A stretch of 5,616 bases of DNA from Gammaproteobacteria bacterium (GTDB taxonomy: Bacteria; Pseudomonadota; Gammaproteobacteria; S012-40): positions 1 through 5,616 of the forward strand of contig JALSHN010000051.1 in the NCBI GenBank assembly GCA_026982215.1, given 5' to 3'. This document shows, piece by piece, positions 1 through 5,616 of this stretch (position 1 is its first letter; the number at the start of each line of letters is the position of its first letter). The notes below the pieces were generated by a model that was not told the DNA's origin, made no database searches, and worked only from the letters and a program-made list of their open reading frames with translations. The translations under genes were made by a program, and so were the position numbers.

Positions 1-10
1 GATTCGAGAC

Positions 11-36
11 AAAAATCCCCGCATTTCGCGGGGATT
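11..36 (-). terminator. Intrinsic terminator of the minus-strand operon
   Basis: Read on the minus strand this is a perfect 9-bp GC-rich stem (AATCCCCGC paired with GCGGGGATT) around a 5-nt loop GAAAT, followed by a run of five T (two of which are also the end of the stem). It lies about 24 bases beyond the stop of the zinc-ribbon gene, so it most likely ends transcription of the whole minus-strand unit. The plus strand has no T run after the hairpin, so it is probably one-directional. Confidence 0.9.
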
Positions 37-59
37 GGCACGGGACCCTTCCGCGAGAT

Positions 60-572
60 CTACGACTCGCGCCGCCAGTAAACCCGCAACATGTCTTCAC
101 CCTTGGTGTACTCGAAGTCCACTTCCCCTTTGTAGGCCGCATGCAGTTTTTCTCCCAACACCCGGGCCAGATGGGAGTCGGTGGTGGTGATTTCGATCCG
201 GCCGTCCTCATGCGTCTCCAAGCCCATGATCCGATTCATTGGGTGCTCGGCCTTCTCGGCCTCTTCAGCGTTGCGAATCAGATGAAGAATCTCGTCTTTG
301 TGTTTGTCCAGAAAGGCCCCTTGCAATGCCACGAAGGCGGCCGGCACCCGATCACGGATCCGTTGACAGGCGGGACAGAGGGTCTCATGTGCCCCCTGCG
401 GGGCCTGTCCCCAGGTCCAGCGACCGTCCTGCCACACCACACCGCAGGCGGTGCATACACTGGGTTCGGGGAGCTTTTTGCGCGGTTTGTAGGGATCATG
501 GACACGCTCTTCGATCAAACGGTCATGGCGTCCCTGTCGCAGATGATCCTGTGGTTTTTTGTGTGCCGTCAT
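60..572 (-). CDS. BCAM0308-family zinc-ribbon protein, NMD3-like
   Basis: A 170-residue soluble protein with a basic, charged N-terminus (1-35) and no signal peptide or membrane segment. Two CxxC pairs (C40/C43 and C66/C69, the second in LCPACQR) form a probable zinc ribbon. A helical acidic/basic stretch follows (about 90-115), then a C-terminal module with EITTTDSHLARVLGEKL (about 127-143) and an end LRVYWRR. I recognise the pattern as that of proteins called BCAM0308 family, after a gene of the Burkholderia cenocepacia low-oxygen-activated locus; this is from memory. The zinc ribbon followed by a module of this kind also resembles the N-terminal part of the archaeal/eukaryotic 60S export adaptor NMD3, which would suggest ribosome or RNA binding; that is inference and no biochemical function is known to me. 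The ATG at 572 is chosen because AAGGAGA lies 6 bases upstream; a TTG ten codons earlier (602) overlaps the previous stop and has no such site. It is the last gene of a probable three-gene operon, 26 bases after the phosphoribosyltransferase. Confidence 0.85.
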   Translation of the reverse strand: MTAHKKPQDHLRQGRHDRLIEERVHDPYKPRKKLPEPSVCTACGVVWQDGRWTWGQAPQGAHETLCPACQRIRDRVPAAFVALQGAFLDKHKDEILHLIRNAEEAEKAEHPMNRIMGLETHEDGRIEITTTDSHLARVLGEKLHAAYKGEVDFEYTKGEDMLRVYWRRES

Positions 573-578
573 ACTCGT

Positions 579-585
579 TCTCCTT
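579..585 (-). promoter_or_regulatory. Ribosome binding site fixing the zinc-ribbon gene start
   Basis: On the minus strand AAGGAGA stands 6 bases before the ATG at 572. It falls in the 26-base gap after the phosphoribosyltransferase stop and decides in favour of this ATG over the upstream TTG at 602. Confidence 0.75.
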
Positions 586-598
586 GAAGGACGTTCGT

Positions 599-1318
599 TC
601 AATGATCTTGCGGCTGAGGCTCGGCCCGGGCCGCCCGTTTCAGAATCTGCTCCACCTCCGCCTCACTCACATCGTGCCAATGACGGTAGGCGTCGGCCAC
701 CGCATAGAGGAAACCGCTGCGCAGATTGGGGCAATACACCGCGTCCACGCGGGAGGCGACGGCTCGCAATGCCTCCTCGTGGGCCGTGGGGACGGCCACC
801 ACCACCCGGTCGGCACCACCCCGGCGAACGGCCTGAATGGCAGTCTCCATGGTCTTACCGGTGGCCAGCCCGTCATCCACCAGAATCACGGTTCGTCCCT
901 TCAGCGCGGGTACTGTCTTCCCGGGGAGGAAGCGGCGCTGGCGCCGCGCCACCCGTTCCCTCGCCCGCTGCAATGCCGCCGCCATTTCTTCATCGCTCAA
1001 ACCCAAGCGGCGCGCGGCCTCGCGATCCACCACTTCACTGCCGTCGGCGGCCACCGCGGCAAATCCCACCTCGCTGTTCCATGATGGCGTCGCCTTGCTC
1101 ACCACCAGCACCGCCAGCGGTGCCCCCAGCCTGCGGGCGATCACCTCCGCCACCGGCACTCCGCCTGCCGGAATCGCCAACACCAGCGGCCGTCGTTCCG
1201 CCAGCGGGGACAGCATCTCCGCCAAGCGTTCCCCGGCCTCGCGGCGATCGGCGAACACCCCGGTACGGCCACTGTCCTCGGGGGATAGATGGACGTTGTC
1301 CGGCAGTGCCTGCACCAT
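599..1318 (-). CDS. Phosphoribosyltransferase-family protein (COG1926-like)
   Basis: A 239-residue cytosolic protein of the type I phosphoribosyltransferase fold. FADRREAGERLAEML (22-36) and LAIPAGGVPVAEVIA (about 47-61) are the typical N-terminal motifs of the stand-alone COG1926-like group. SKATPSWNSEVGFAAVA (about 74-90) follows. The PRPP-binding loop is VILVDDGLATGKT (144-156), with the paired acidic residues and the small glycine-rich turn. The C-terminal YAVADAYRHWHDVSEAEV is shared with the same subgroup. Such proteins should bind PRPP, but the acceptor substrate is unknown, so no salvage pathway is assigned. The ATG at 1318 is chosen because it begins one base after the HPF stop (TGAAATG) and the family motifs start soon after. 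The open frame continues upstream to a GTG at 1435, but that part lies inside the HPF gene and looks like out-of-frame sequence. The arrangement suggests translational coupling with HPF. The ribosome site is weak (GGGGTGA). Confidence 0.9.
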   Translation of the reverse strand: MVQALPDNVHLSPEDSGRTGVFADRREAGERLAEMLSPLAERRPLVLAIPAGGVPVAEVIARRLGAPLAVLVVSKATPSWNSEVGFAAVAADGSEVVDREAARRLGLSDEEMAAALQRARERVARRQRRFLPGKTVPALKGRTVILVDDGLATGKTMETAIQAVRRGGADRVVVAVPTAHEEALRAVASRVDAVYCPNLRSGFLYAVADAYRHWHDVSEAEVEQILKRAARAEPQPQDH

Positions 1319-1319
1319 T

Positions 1320-1886
1320 TCACCCCACGGGATGGTGCTTGCCCACCAAGTGGACGCTGGTGGCCCGCGGCCCCTCCGGGGTCTCCTCGAGATGGAAGCG
1401 AACCTCCTTTCCCACCTCCAGATGATTGAAATCACCGTTCAATACCGCATTGCGGTGGAACATCACCTCACGGCCCTCCGGGGTGAGGATGTGGCCGATA
1501 CCCCGTTGCGGATCCACGGACTCCACCCGTCCATGAGGGGGAGCCTGGTGATGTTTCACCTCGGCGCGTTCCCTGCGTACGGCATCCTCCAAACGGCGGC
1601 GGGCTGCATCGAAGGCATCGCGAATGGCCACGTAAACATCTTCGTGGGCATGGTTTTTCTCCGGTTCCCGGCTGATGACGATCTCTTTGCCGGGCACGGT
1701 GATGTCCAAGCGCACGTGGTAGATCACGCCCTTGTGATGGCGGCGATGGCGCGCCTCAACCATCACCCGGCAGCTCATGATGTGGTCGTGATAGCGATCC
1801 AGTTTTTCCGCTTTCTCGCGGATGAGCGCCTCCATGGCCGGGGAAGCTTCCATGTTGCGAAACGTGATCTGCAACGGCAATTGCAT
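1320..1886 (-). CDS. HPF/RaiA ribosome-hibernation protein with cold-shock-like domain
   Basis: A 188-residue cytosolic protein. Residues 1-105 are a ribosome-hibernation (HPF/RaiA/YfiA) domain: MQLPLQITFRNMEAS at the start, AMEALIREKAEKLDRYHDHI, then SCRVMVEARHRRHHKG, YHVRLDITVPGKEIVI and DVYVAIRDAFDAARRRLED. Family members bind the small ribosomal subunit near the mRNA/tRNA sites and silence or dimerise ribosomes in resting cells. Residues about 117-182 resemble a cold-shock (OB-fold) domain: HGRVESV, QRGIGHI (RNP1-like), REVMFHRNAV (RNP2-like), EVGKEVRFHLE and GPRATSVHLV. This is neither the classical short HPF nor the long HPF with its C-terminal dimerisation domain. The protein is rich in histidine (HRRHHK, NHAHED, KHHQAPPH, KHHP). 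The ATG at 1886 is preceded by a very strong AGGAGGAGGT; the frame stays open for 297 more codons upstream, but those run inside mnmC in another frame and show no homology I can see. It is first in the probable operon with the phosphoribosyltransferase and zinc-ribbon genes. Confidence 0.92.
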   Translation of the reverse strand: MQLPLQITFRNMEASPAMEALIREKAEKLDRYHDHIMSCRVMVEARHRRHHKGVIYHVRLDITVPGKEIVISREPEKNHAHEDVYVAIRDAFDAARRRLEDAVRRERAEVKHHQAPPHGRVESVDPQRGIGHILTPEGREVMFHRNAVLNGDFNHLEVGKEVRFHLEETPEGPRATSVHLVGKHHPVG

Positions 1887-1890
1887 GCCC

Positions 1891-1900
1891 ACCTCCTCCT
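1891..1900 (-). promoter_or_regulatory. Strong ribosome binding site of the HPF gene
   Basis: AGGAGGAGGT on the minus strand ends 4 bases before the ATG at 1886. This near-perfect anti-Shine-Dalgarno match settles the start within a much longer open frame and suggests high translation, as expected for a ribosome-stoichiometric protein. Confidence 0.85.
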
Positions 1901-1987
1901 CTCGTGGCTGGTGTTTTCTTAGGCTAGTCCAGCAACCGGCAGGGTGCATTCGACCCTCATCGTTGCAATGGGGATGGCCAGGGAGAT

Positions 1988-3916
1988 TTACAACCCAAGC
2001 GTTTGGCCCCGGCGCAAGGCACGCACGCGGAAACGGGCGGGATGAACCGCCTCCATCAGGGAGCGGCTCGTGCCCAACGGTGCCCCTTCCAGCAAATCCG
2101 CCAACAACGCCGCTCCCCAGGGGGCGAAGATCAGCCCGTGTGACCCCAGCCCCGAGAGGGCATAGAGACCGGGGACATACGGTGCCCCAGGGTAACGGGA
2201 AGGGGGGCGGCCATGGCGCAGATCGTGATAGACGGTGTCGAAGAGCGCCGGCTCCACCAACGGCCCGATCAGCGGGCGTCGATCCGGGGTAATGGCCCGC
2301 CAGCTCACCCGTCCGCGCAACGGGGCTCCGGAGCGGGACGCTCCGGGAATCAGCGCCTCGAGCACCTCGGTCAGAGCATGCTGTACCGAGGCATCCAGGC
2401 GCGGCTCGGTTCGCCCCGGCTCGAAACTGGCCCCCAGCACCTGCCATCCCTCGCGGGCCGGGGTGAGATAGCCTCCTCTGGCACACAACGGCCGTCGCAA
2501 TGCCCCGGTGCGGCCCTCGGCGGCCAACAAGGCGAGCTGTCCCCTGACGGACGACAACGGCAACTCCGCCCGCAAGCGACGTGCCGCCACCGCATTGGCC
2601 AACACCACCACCGGCGCTCGGGCACACGGGTTTCCATCGCGACCCAGCAGATGCCATGAGCCGTCTCGATGGAACATCCGCATCACCGGGGTATGGGAGC
2701 GAAAATCGATGCCAGGATGCGAGGACAACGCGCGACACAAGTGCCGCGGGTCCACCGCCCCCCCTTGCGGCCACCACAAGGCCCCCTCGGCCAAGGCAAC
2801 TCCGGCGACCGACGAGGCCTCATCGCGGGACAGCCGTTCCCCCAAGGTCAGCGGATGGAGCCGCTCCAGTTCCCCTTGCCCCTCTAACTGCAGCATCCCT
2901 CCCGGCCGCCAGCCGTAGTCGCGATAACGTGATACCGCCCACAGAAAGGCCTCCACATGAATCCTTTGCGGCAACTGTAAGGCCTGTCCCACCACCCCGG
3001 GGCGGGGCTGCAGCAAGCCCACGGGATTGCCGGAGGCCCCGCCCGCCGGTGCCGAGGCGGCATCCAACAACGTCACCTGCCACCCTCGAAAGGCCAGTTC
3101 CTCGGCCACACAGCAGCCGGCGATCCCCGCCCCCACCACCACCGCTTCCCGGTGGGGCTCGGAAGGAGGACGAGCGAACCACGGCATCTCCACAGACCGT
3201 TTTTCGCAACGCGACAACACCCCACACAAGGAATTTCGTTTGCCCGCGAATCCCGGCCGTTTCTCCACGGCAAAACCCACGCGCTCCAAGCCGCGGCGCA
3301 CGCAGCCGGCGGCGGTATAGGTGGTGAAACGACTCCCCGGCGCACTGTGGCGAGCAATGAGGCGGAACAGTTCGGGGGTCCAGGCCTGATCATCACGCGC
3401 CGGGGCAAAACCGTCGAGATACCAAAGATCCACACCGAGGCCGGCATCCCAGTCCCCCAACAGGGCCTGCGCCTCCCCCCAAGCGAACAAAAAGGTCACC
3501 CGGCCGCCGAACAGGCGTCGCCGGTGGATCCCCGGCAGCGGTGGAGGATAGACCGCGGCCAACGCCTCTCCCAAGCGCGCCAAAGAAGGCCACTGCGCCC
3601 ACAGGCGGCGTAATTCGGCCAACGGCCAAGGACGGCGCTCCAAGGCCAGATAGAGCAGATGACTCCCCGTGCCGGCCTCATCGAGAAACAGCCTCAGGCT
3701 GAGCAAGGCGGTCAAGGCACCGCCCAACCCCAACTCGGCCACCACCGGCCGTCGTCGGCCCCTCACCAGCTCACGCAACCGCCCTTGGCGTAGAAATACC
3801 GCCTCCCGCTCACCCAGGGGATCGCGATGGGAGAAATAGACGTCTCCGCTTTCGGGATCGCGAGGCAGACCACCGTCCCAACACGGTCGTGCCCACGGCA
3901 GCAAAGGTTGCGTCAT
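1988..3916 (-). CDS. mnmC: Bifunctional tRNA 5-methylaminomethyl-2-thiouridine biosynthesis protein MnmC
   Basis: A 642-residue protein, close to the 668 of E. coli MnmC and with both catalytic halves. It completes the wobble uridine (mnm5s2U34) of several tRNAs after MnmE/MnmG: the C-terminal FAD oxidoreductase removes the carboxymethyl group and the N-terminal SAM-dependent methyltransferase adds the final methyl. The N-terminal half (1-240) shows DVYFS (25-29), a class I SAM motif ELGLGGALTALL (61-72) and the hallmark DLWYLDGFAPARDDQAW (163-179). The C-terminal half (about 256-642) opens with the FAD/NAD dinucleotide-binding VVVGAGIAG (259-267), then GGASGNPVGLLQPRP, a conserved RGQLALL and SGLGSHGLIFAPW near the end. 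In the SAM motif the usual GFGTG is GLGGA. The ATG at 3916 has a moderate AGGGA upstream and leaves the normal short lead before DVYFS. It diverges from the membrane-protein gene and is followed after 101 bases by the HPF gene on the same strand; I see no convincing terminator between them. Confidence 0.96.
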   Translation of the reverse strand: MTQPLLPWARPCWDGGLPRDPESGDVYFSHRDPLGEREAVFLRQGRLRELVRGRRRPVVAELGLGGALTALLSLRLFLDEAGTGSHLLYLALERRPWPLAELRRLWAQWPSLARLGEALAAVYPPPLPGIHRRRLFGGRVTFLFAWGEAQALLGDWDAGLGVDLWYLDGFAPARDDQAWTPELFRLIARHSAPGSRFTTYTAAGCVRRGLERVGFAVEKRPGFAGKRNSLCGVLSRCEKRSVEMPWFARPPSEPHREAVVVGAGIAGCCVAEELAFRGWQVTLLDAASAPAGGASGNPVGLLQPRPGVVGQALQLPQRIHVEAFLWAVSRYRDYGWRPGGMLQLEGQGELERLHPLTLGERLSRDEASSVAGVALAEGALWWPQGGAVDPRHLCRALSSHPGIDFRSHTPVMRMFHRDGSWHLLGRDGNPCARAPVVVLANAVAARRLRAELPLSSVRGQLALLAAEGRTGALRRPLCARGGYLTPAREGWQVLGASFEPGRTEPRLDASVQHALTEVLEALIPGASRSGAPLRGRVSWRAITPDRRPLIGPLVEPALFDTVYHDLRHGRPPSRYPGAPYVPGLYALSGLGSHGLIFAPWGAALLADLLEGAPLGTSRSLMEAVHPARFRVRALRRGQTLGL

Positions 3917-3937
3917 GATCGGTCTTCCCTGGGGAAA

Positions 3938-3946
3938 TGCTAGAAT
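3938..3946 (+). promoter_or_regulatory. Possible extended -10 promoter of the membrane-protein gene
   Basis: TGCTAGAAT matches the extended -10 form TGnTATAAT with one mismatch. I see no good -35 hexamer at the usual distance. Transcription from it would start near 3953, downstream of the ATG at 3937 but upstream of the ribosome site and TTG at 3973, which fits the shorter start of that gene. Confidence 0.35.
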
Positions 3947-3957
3947 TCAACGAAAAC

Positions 3958-3965
3958 GAGGCAGG
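3958..3965 (+). promoter_or_regulatory. Ribosome binding site supporting a TTG start
   Basis: GAGGCAGG lies 7 bases before the TTG at 3973. The alternative ATG at 3937 has only GGGGA placed about 1-2 bases before it, which is too close to be a good site. Confidence 0.5.
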
Positions 3966-3972
3966 TAATCGC

Positions 3973-4698
3973 TTGATCGAACTGATATTCGTGCCGCTGC
4001 TCCTGGGCCTGTTCAGTGCCACACACTGCCTGGGGATGTGCAGCGGGATCGTCGGCATGCTCACCCTCGGTCTGCCTCGGGAAATCCGTGACACCCCGGC
4101 CCGCCGTCGCTCGTTCCTGCTGCTCTACAACTTGGCGCGCATCTTCAGTTACACCCTCGCCGGGGCGGTGACGGCTCAACTCGGTGGCGGAACCCTGGCC
4201 TGGATCGCCCCCCAATTGGGACACACCCTGTTACAAGGTCTGGCCGCCGGAGTCCTGCTCATCGCCGGACTCACCATCGCCGGCTGGTTTCCCCACCCGG
4301 GCCGGTTGGAACGCCTCGGGTCCCCCCTGTGGCGACGACTGGAGCCGCTGGGCCGGCGTCTCCTGCCGGTGGACCGCCCCGCCAAGGCCTTCGGCTTCGG
4401 ACTCGTCTGGGGCTGGCTCCCCTGTGGGATGGTCTATACCGCAGTGATCTACGCCACCACCAGTACCCAGGCCTGGCAAGGGGCTGTTTTCATGTTCTTC
4501 TTCGGTCTGGGCACCCTACCCGCCACCCTCTCCGCCGGTCTGGTGAGCAACGCCCTGGTGAGACTTTCACGCAACCCCACCCTGCGCCAAGGCGTGGGAC
4601 TGGCGTTCATCGCCCTGGCCCTGACCACCCTGCTCTACCCCACCCTGGTCAAGGAAATGCCTTGGCCATTAGACTATATCGTCGAGCTTCTGTCTTGA
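3973..4698 (+). CDS. TauE/SafE-like integral membrane protein (DsbD-transmembrane type)
   Basis: With the TTG start this is a 241-residue inner-membrane protein with about six hydrophobic segments. The first begins almost at the N-terminus: LIFVPLLLGLFSATHCLGMC. The two family signatures are HCLGMCSG (18-25) and GWLPCGMVY (about 147-155), a conserved cysteine pattern placed like the paired half-repeats of the DsbD transmembrane domain; FGLGTLPATL follows in a later segment. Proteins of this group (COG2836-like) are called sulfite exporter TauE/SafE family, but roles in reductant or metal (copper, nickel) handling for respiratory-enzyme maturation have also been proposed, so the substrate is unknown. 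A longer product from the ATG at 3937 would add the hydrophilic stretch MLEFNENEAGNR, unlike the family, and has a poorly placed ribosome site. I prefer 3973, but 3937 is not excluded. The gene diverges from mnmC and is followed after 15 bases by a sigma-54 activator, so the two are probably cotranscribed. Confidence 0.85.
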   Translation: MIELIFVPLLLGLFSATHCLGMCSGIVGMLTLGLPREIRDTPARRRSFLLLYNLARIFSYTLAGAVTAQLGGGTLAWIAPQLGHTLLQGLAAGVLLIAGLTIAGWFPHPGRLERLGSPLWRRLEPLGRRLLPVDRPAKAFGFGLVWGWLPCGMVYTAVIYATTSTQAWQGAVFMFFFGLGTLPATLSAGLVSNALVRLSRNPTLRQGVGLAFIALALTTLLYPTLVKEMPWPLDYIVELLS

Positions 4699-4713
4699 GA
4701 GGATCTGCGGCCC

Positions 4714-5616
4714 ATGGAGCACGATCACACCCCCAGCCTGATCGGAGAGGCCCCGGCGCTGCAAGCCCTGCTGCGGGCCGCGCGACTGGTGGCGGCCACC
4801 GACGTGTCGGTGTTGATCCTCGGAGAGAGCGGCACGGGCAAAGAACTGCTCGCCCGTTATCTGCACCAACACAGTCCACGCCGCGACCGTCCCTTGATCT
4901 CCATCAATTGTGCCGCCTTACCGGAAAACCTCGCCGAATCCGAGCTCTTCGGCCACCGCAAAGGGGCCTTCACCGGTGCCCACACCGACCAGCCGGGACG
5001 GATCTGCGCAGCCGAAGGCGGGACCTTGTTTCTCGACGAAGTCGGCGAACTCCCCCTCGGGGTCCAGGCCAAGTTGTTGCGTTTCCTGGAAGACGGTGAG
5101 TTCCAACCCCTCGGCGACACCCGCTCCCGCAGGGTGGACGTACGTATCCTCGCCGCCACCAACCGTGACCTTCATGCCCAGGTGGCCGAGGGCCGCTTCC
5201 GTGAGGACCTACTCTACCGTCTCTCGGTGGTCCCCCTCGAGCTGCCGCCGTTACGGGAACGGCGGGAGGATATCCTGCCCTTGATGGAGTACTACCTGGC
5301 TTGGTTCGCCCGCCACCACTGCCTCCCCGCCCCCACTCTGAAGCACGGTGCCCGACGGCGACTGCGCGACTACGCCTGGCCGGGGAACGTGCGCGAACTG
5401 CGCAACTTCTGCGAACGATTGGTGATTCTGCTTCCCGGCCACGAACTGGGGGCCGACAATCTGCCTCTGGAAACGGCCCCTGTGCGCCGCCACAACGGGT
5501 ATACCCTCCCCGACGAGGGCGTGGTACTGGACCACTTGGAGGCCGACCTCATCCGCCAAGCCTTGAACAAGAGCGGTGGCAACCGCAGTCGTGCCGCCCG
5601 CCTCCTGGGACTGACC
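4714..5616 (+). CDS. Sigma-54-dependent activator, PspF-like layout, 3' end outside window
   Basis: The 301 residues seen form an enhancer-binding activator of RNA polymerase sigma-54. The AAA+ domain begins almost at the N-terminus (LIGEAPALQALL, 9-20). Walker A is GESGTGKE (37-44), the sigma-54 contact loop GAFTGA (84-89), Walker B GGTLFLDEVGELP (102-114), sensor I AATN (147-150), the arginine-finger segment FREDLLYRL (162-170) and sensor II WPGNVREL (222-229). A Fis-type helix-turn-helix starts at about 285 (GGNRSRAARLLGLT) and is cut by the window edge; perhaps 20-30 residues are missing. All catalytic motifs are intact, so it should be an active ATPase. There is no receiver, GAF or PAS domain in front, as in PspF, whose motifs fall within a residue or so of these positions. 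Activity must then be set by a partner protein or by expression level. Many other regulators share this layout and no psp gene is visible, so I do not name it pspF. The ATG at 4714 follows GAGG by 11 bases. Confidence 0.93.
   Translation, partial: MEHDHTPSLIGEAPALQALLRAARLVAATDVSVLILGESGTGKELLARYLHQHSPRRDRPLISINCAALPENLAESELFGHRKGAFTGAHTDQPGRICAAEGGTLFLDEVGELPLGVQAKLLRFLEDGEFQPLGDTRSRRVDVRILAATNRDLHAQVAEGRFREDLLYRLSVVPLELPPLRERREDILPLMEYYLAWFARHHCLPAPTLKHGARRRLRDYAWPGNVRELRNFCERLVILLPGHELGADNLPLETAPVRRHNGYTLPDEGVVLDHLEADLIRQALNKSGGNRSRAARLLGLT

Noticed and set aside
1..10. A TTCGA-containing end sequence resembling a tRNA T-loop remnant.
   Set aside because: Only ten bases, no matching acceptor or anticodon arm; the adjacent hairpin is fully explained as a terminator.
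559..1922. Long plus-strand open frames (288 and 361 codons) opposite the HPF/phosphoribosyltransferase operon.
   Set aside because: Low-complexity proline/arginine/alanine-rich products typical of antisense frames in GC-rich coding DNA; no family motif and opposite to well-supported genes.
1954..1973. Imperfect hairpin (CCCCAT / ATGAGGG, one bulge, 7-nt loop) just after the mnmC stop, as a terminator.
   Set aside because: Only six pairs, one bulged base and no T run afterwards; it does not support an intrinsic terminator.
1963..1980. Sigma-54-like element on the minus strand before the HPF gene (TGGCC ... TTGCA).
   Set aside because: The GG and GC dinucleotides are separated by 11 bases instead of the strict 10, so binding by sigma-54 is doubtful even though an activator gene is nearby.
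1887..2777. A 297-codon N-terminal extension of the HPF frame.
   Set aside because: It runs almost entirely inside mnmC in another frame, has no recognisable domain, and the strong AGGAGGAGGT site and normal HPF N-terminus are at 1886.
2581..3327. Plus-strand open frame of 248 codons within mnmC.
   Set aside because: Proline/arginine-rich shadow of mnmC with no domain and no plausible ribosome site seen.
4714..5616. Naming the activator pspF.
   Set aside because: The layout matches PspF, but other sensor-less sigma-54 activators look the same and no pspA or related gene is visible in the window.

Overview
The window is GC-rich (roughly 60-65% by eye) bacterial chromosome, densely packed, with six protein genes and no RNA gene, mobile element, CRISPR array or long repeat that I can see. 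A two-domain bifunctional MnmC, a sigma-54 activator close in layout to PspF, and the ribosome-hibernation cassette point to a proteobacterium, most likely a gammaproteobacterium. That placement is inferred from protein families only; genus and lifestyle cannot be read from this sequence.

The left two thirds (1-3916) are on the minus strand, in transcription order: mnmC (tRNA wobble-uridine modification), then after about 100 bp a hibernation-promoting-factor/RaiA protein with a C-terminal cold-shock-like domain, a phosphoribosyltransferase starting one base after the previous stop, and a small zinc-ribbon protein of the BCAM0308 type. A clear intrinsic terminator (11-36) closes this unit. 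The last three genes look like one operon. Its probable theme is ribosome protection or translation control in non-growing or low-oxygen cells, inferred from the HPF domain and from the BCAM0308 name-giver.

The right third (3937/3973-5616) is on the plus strand and diverges from mnmC. It holds a membrane protein of the TauE/SafE-like, DsbD-transmembrane type with the paired CLGMC and LPCG motifs. Sixteen bases later comes a sigma-54 enhancer-binding activator with no N-terminal sensory domain, cut off by the window edge inside its Fis-type DNA-binding domain.

All six genes belong to known families. The points most worth a second look are the HPF/cold-shock fusion with unusual RNA-binding motifs, the possible NMD3-like nature of the zinc-ribbon protein beside it, and the start and promoter layout of the divergent membrane-protein gene.
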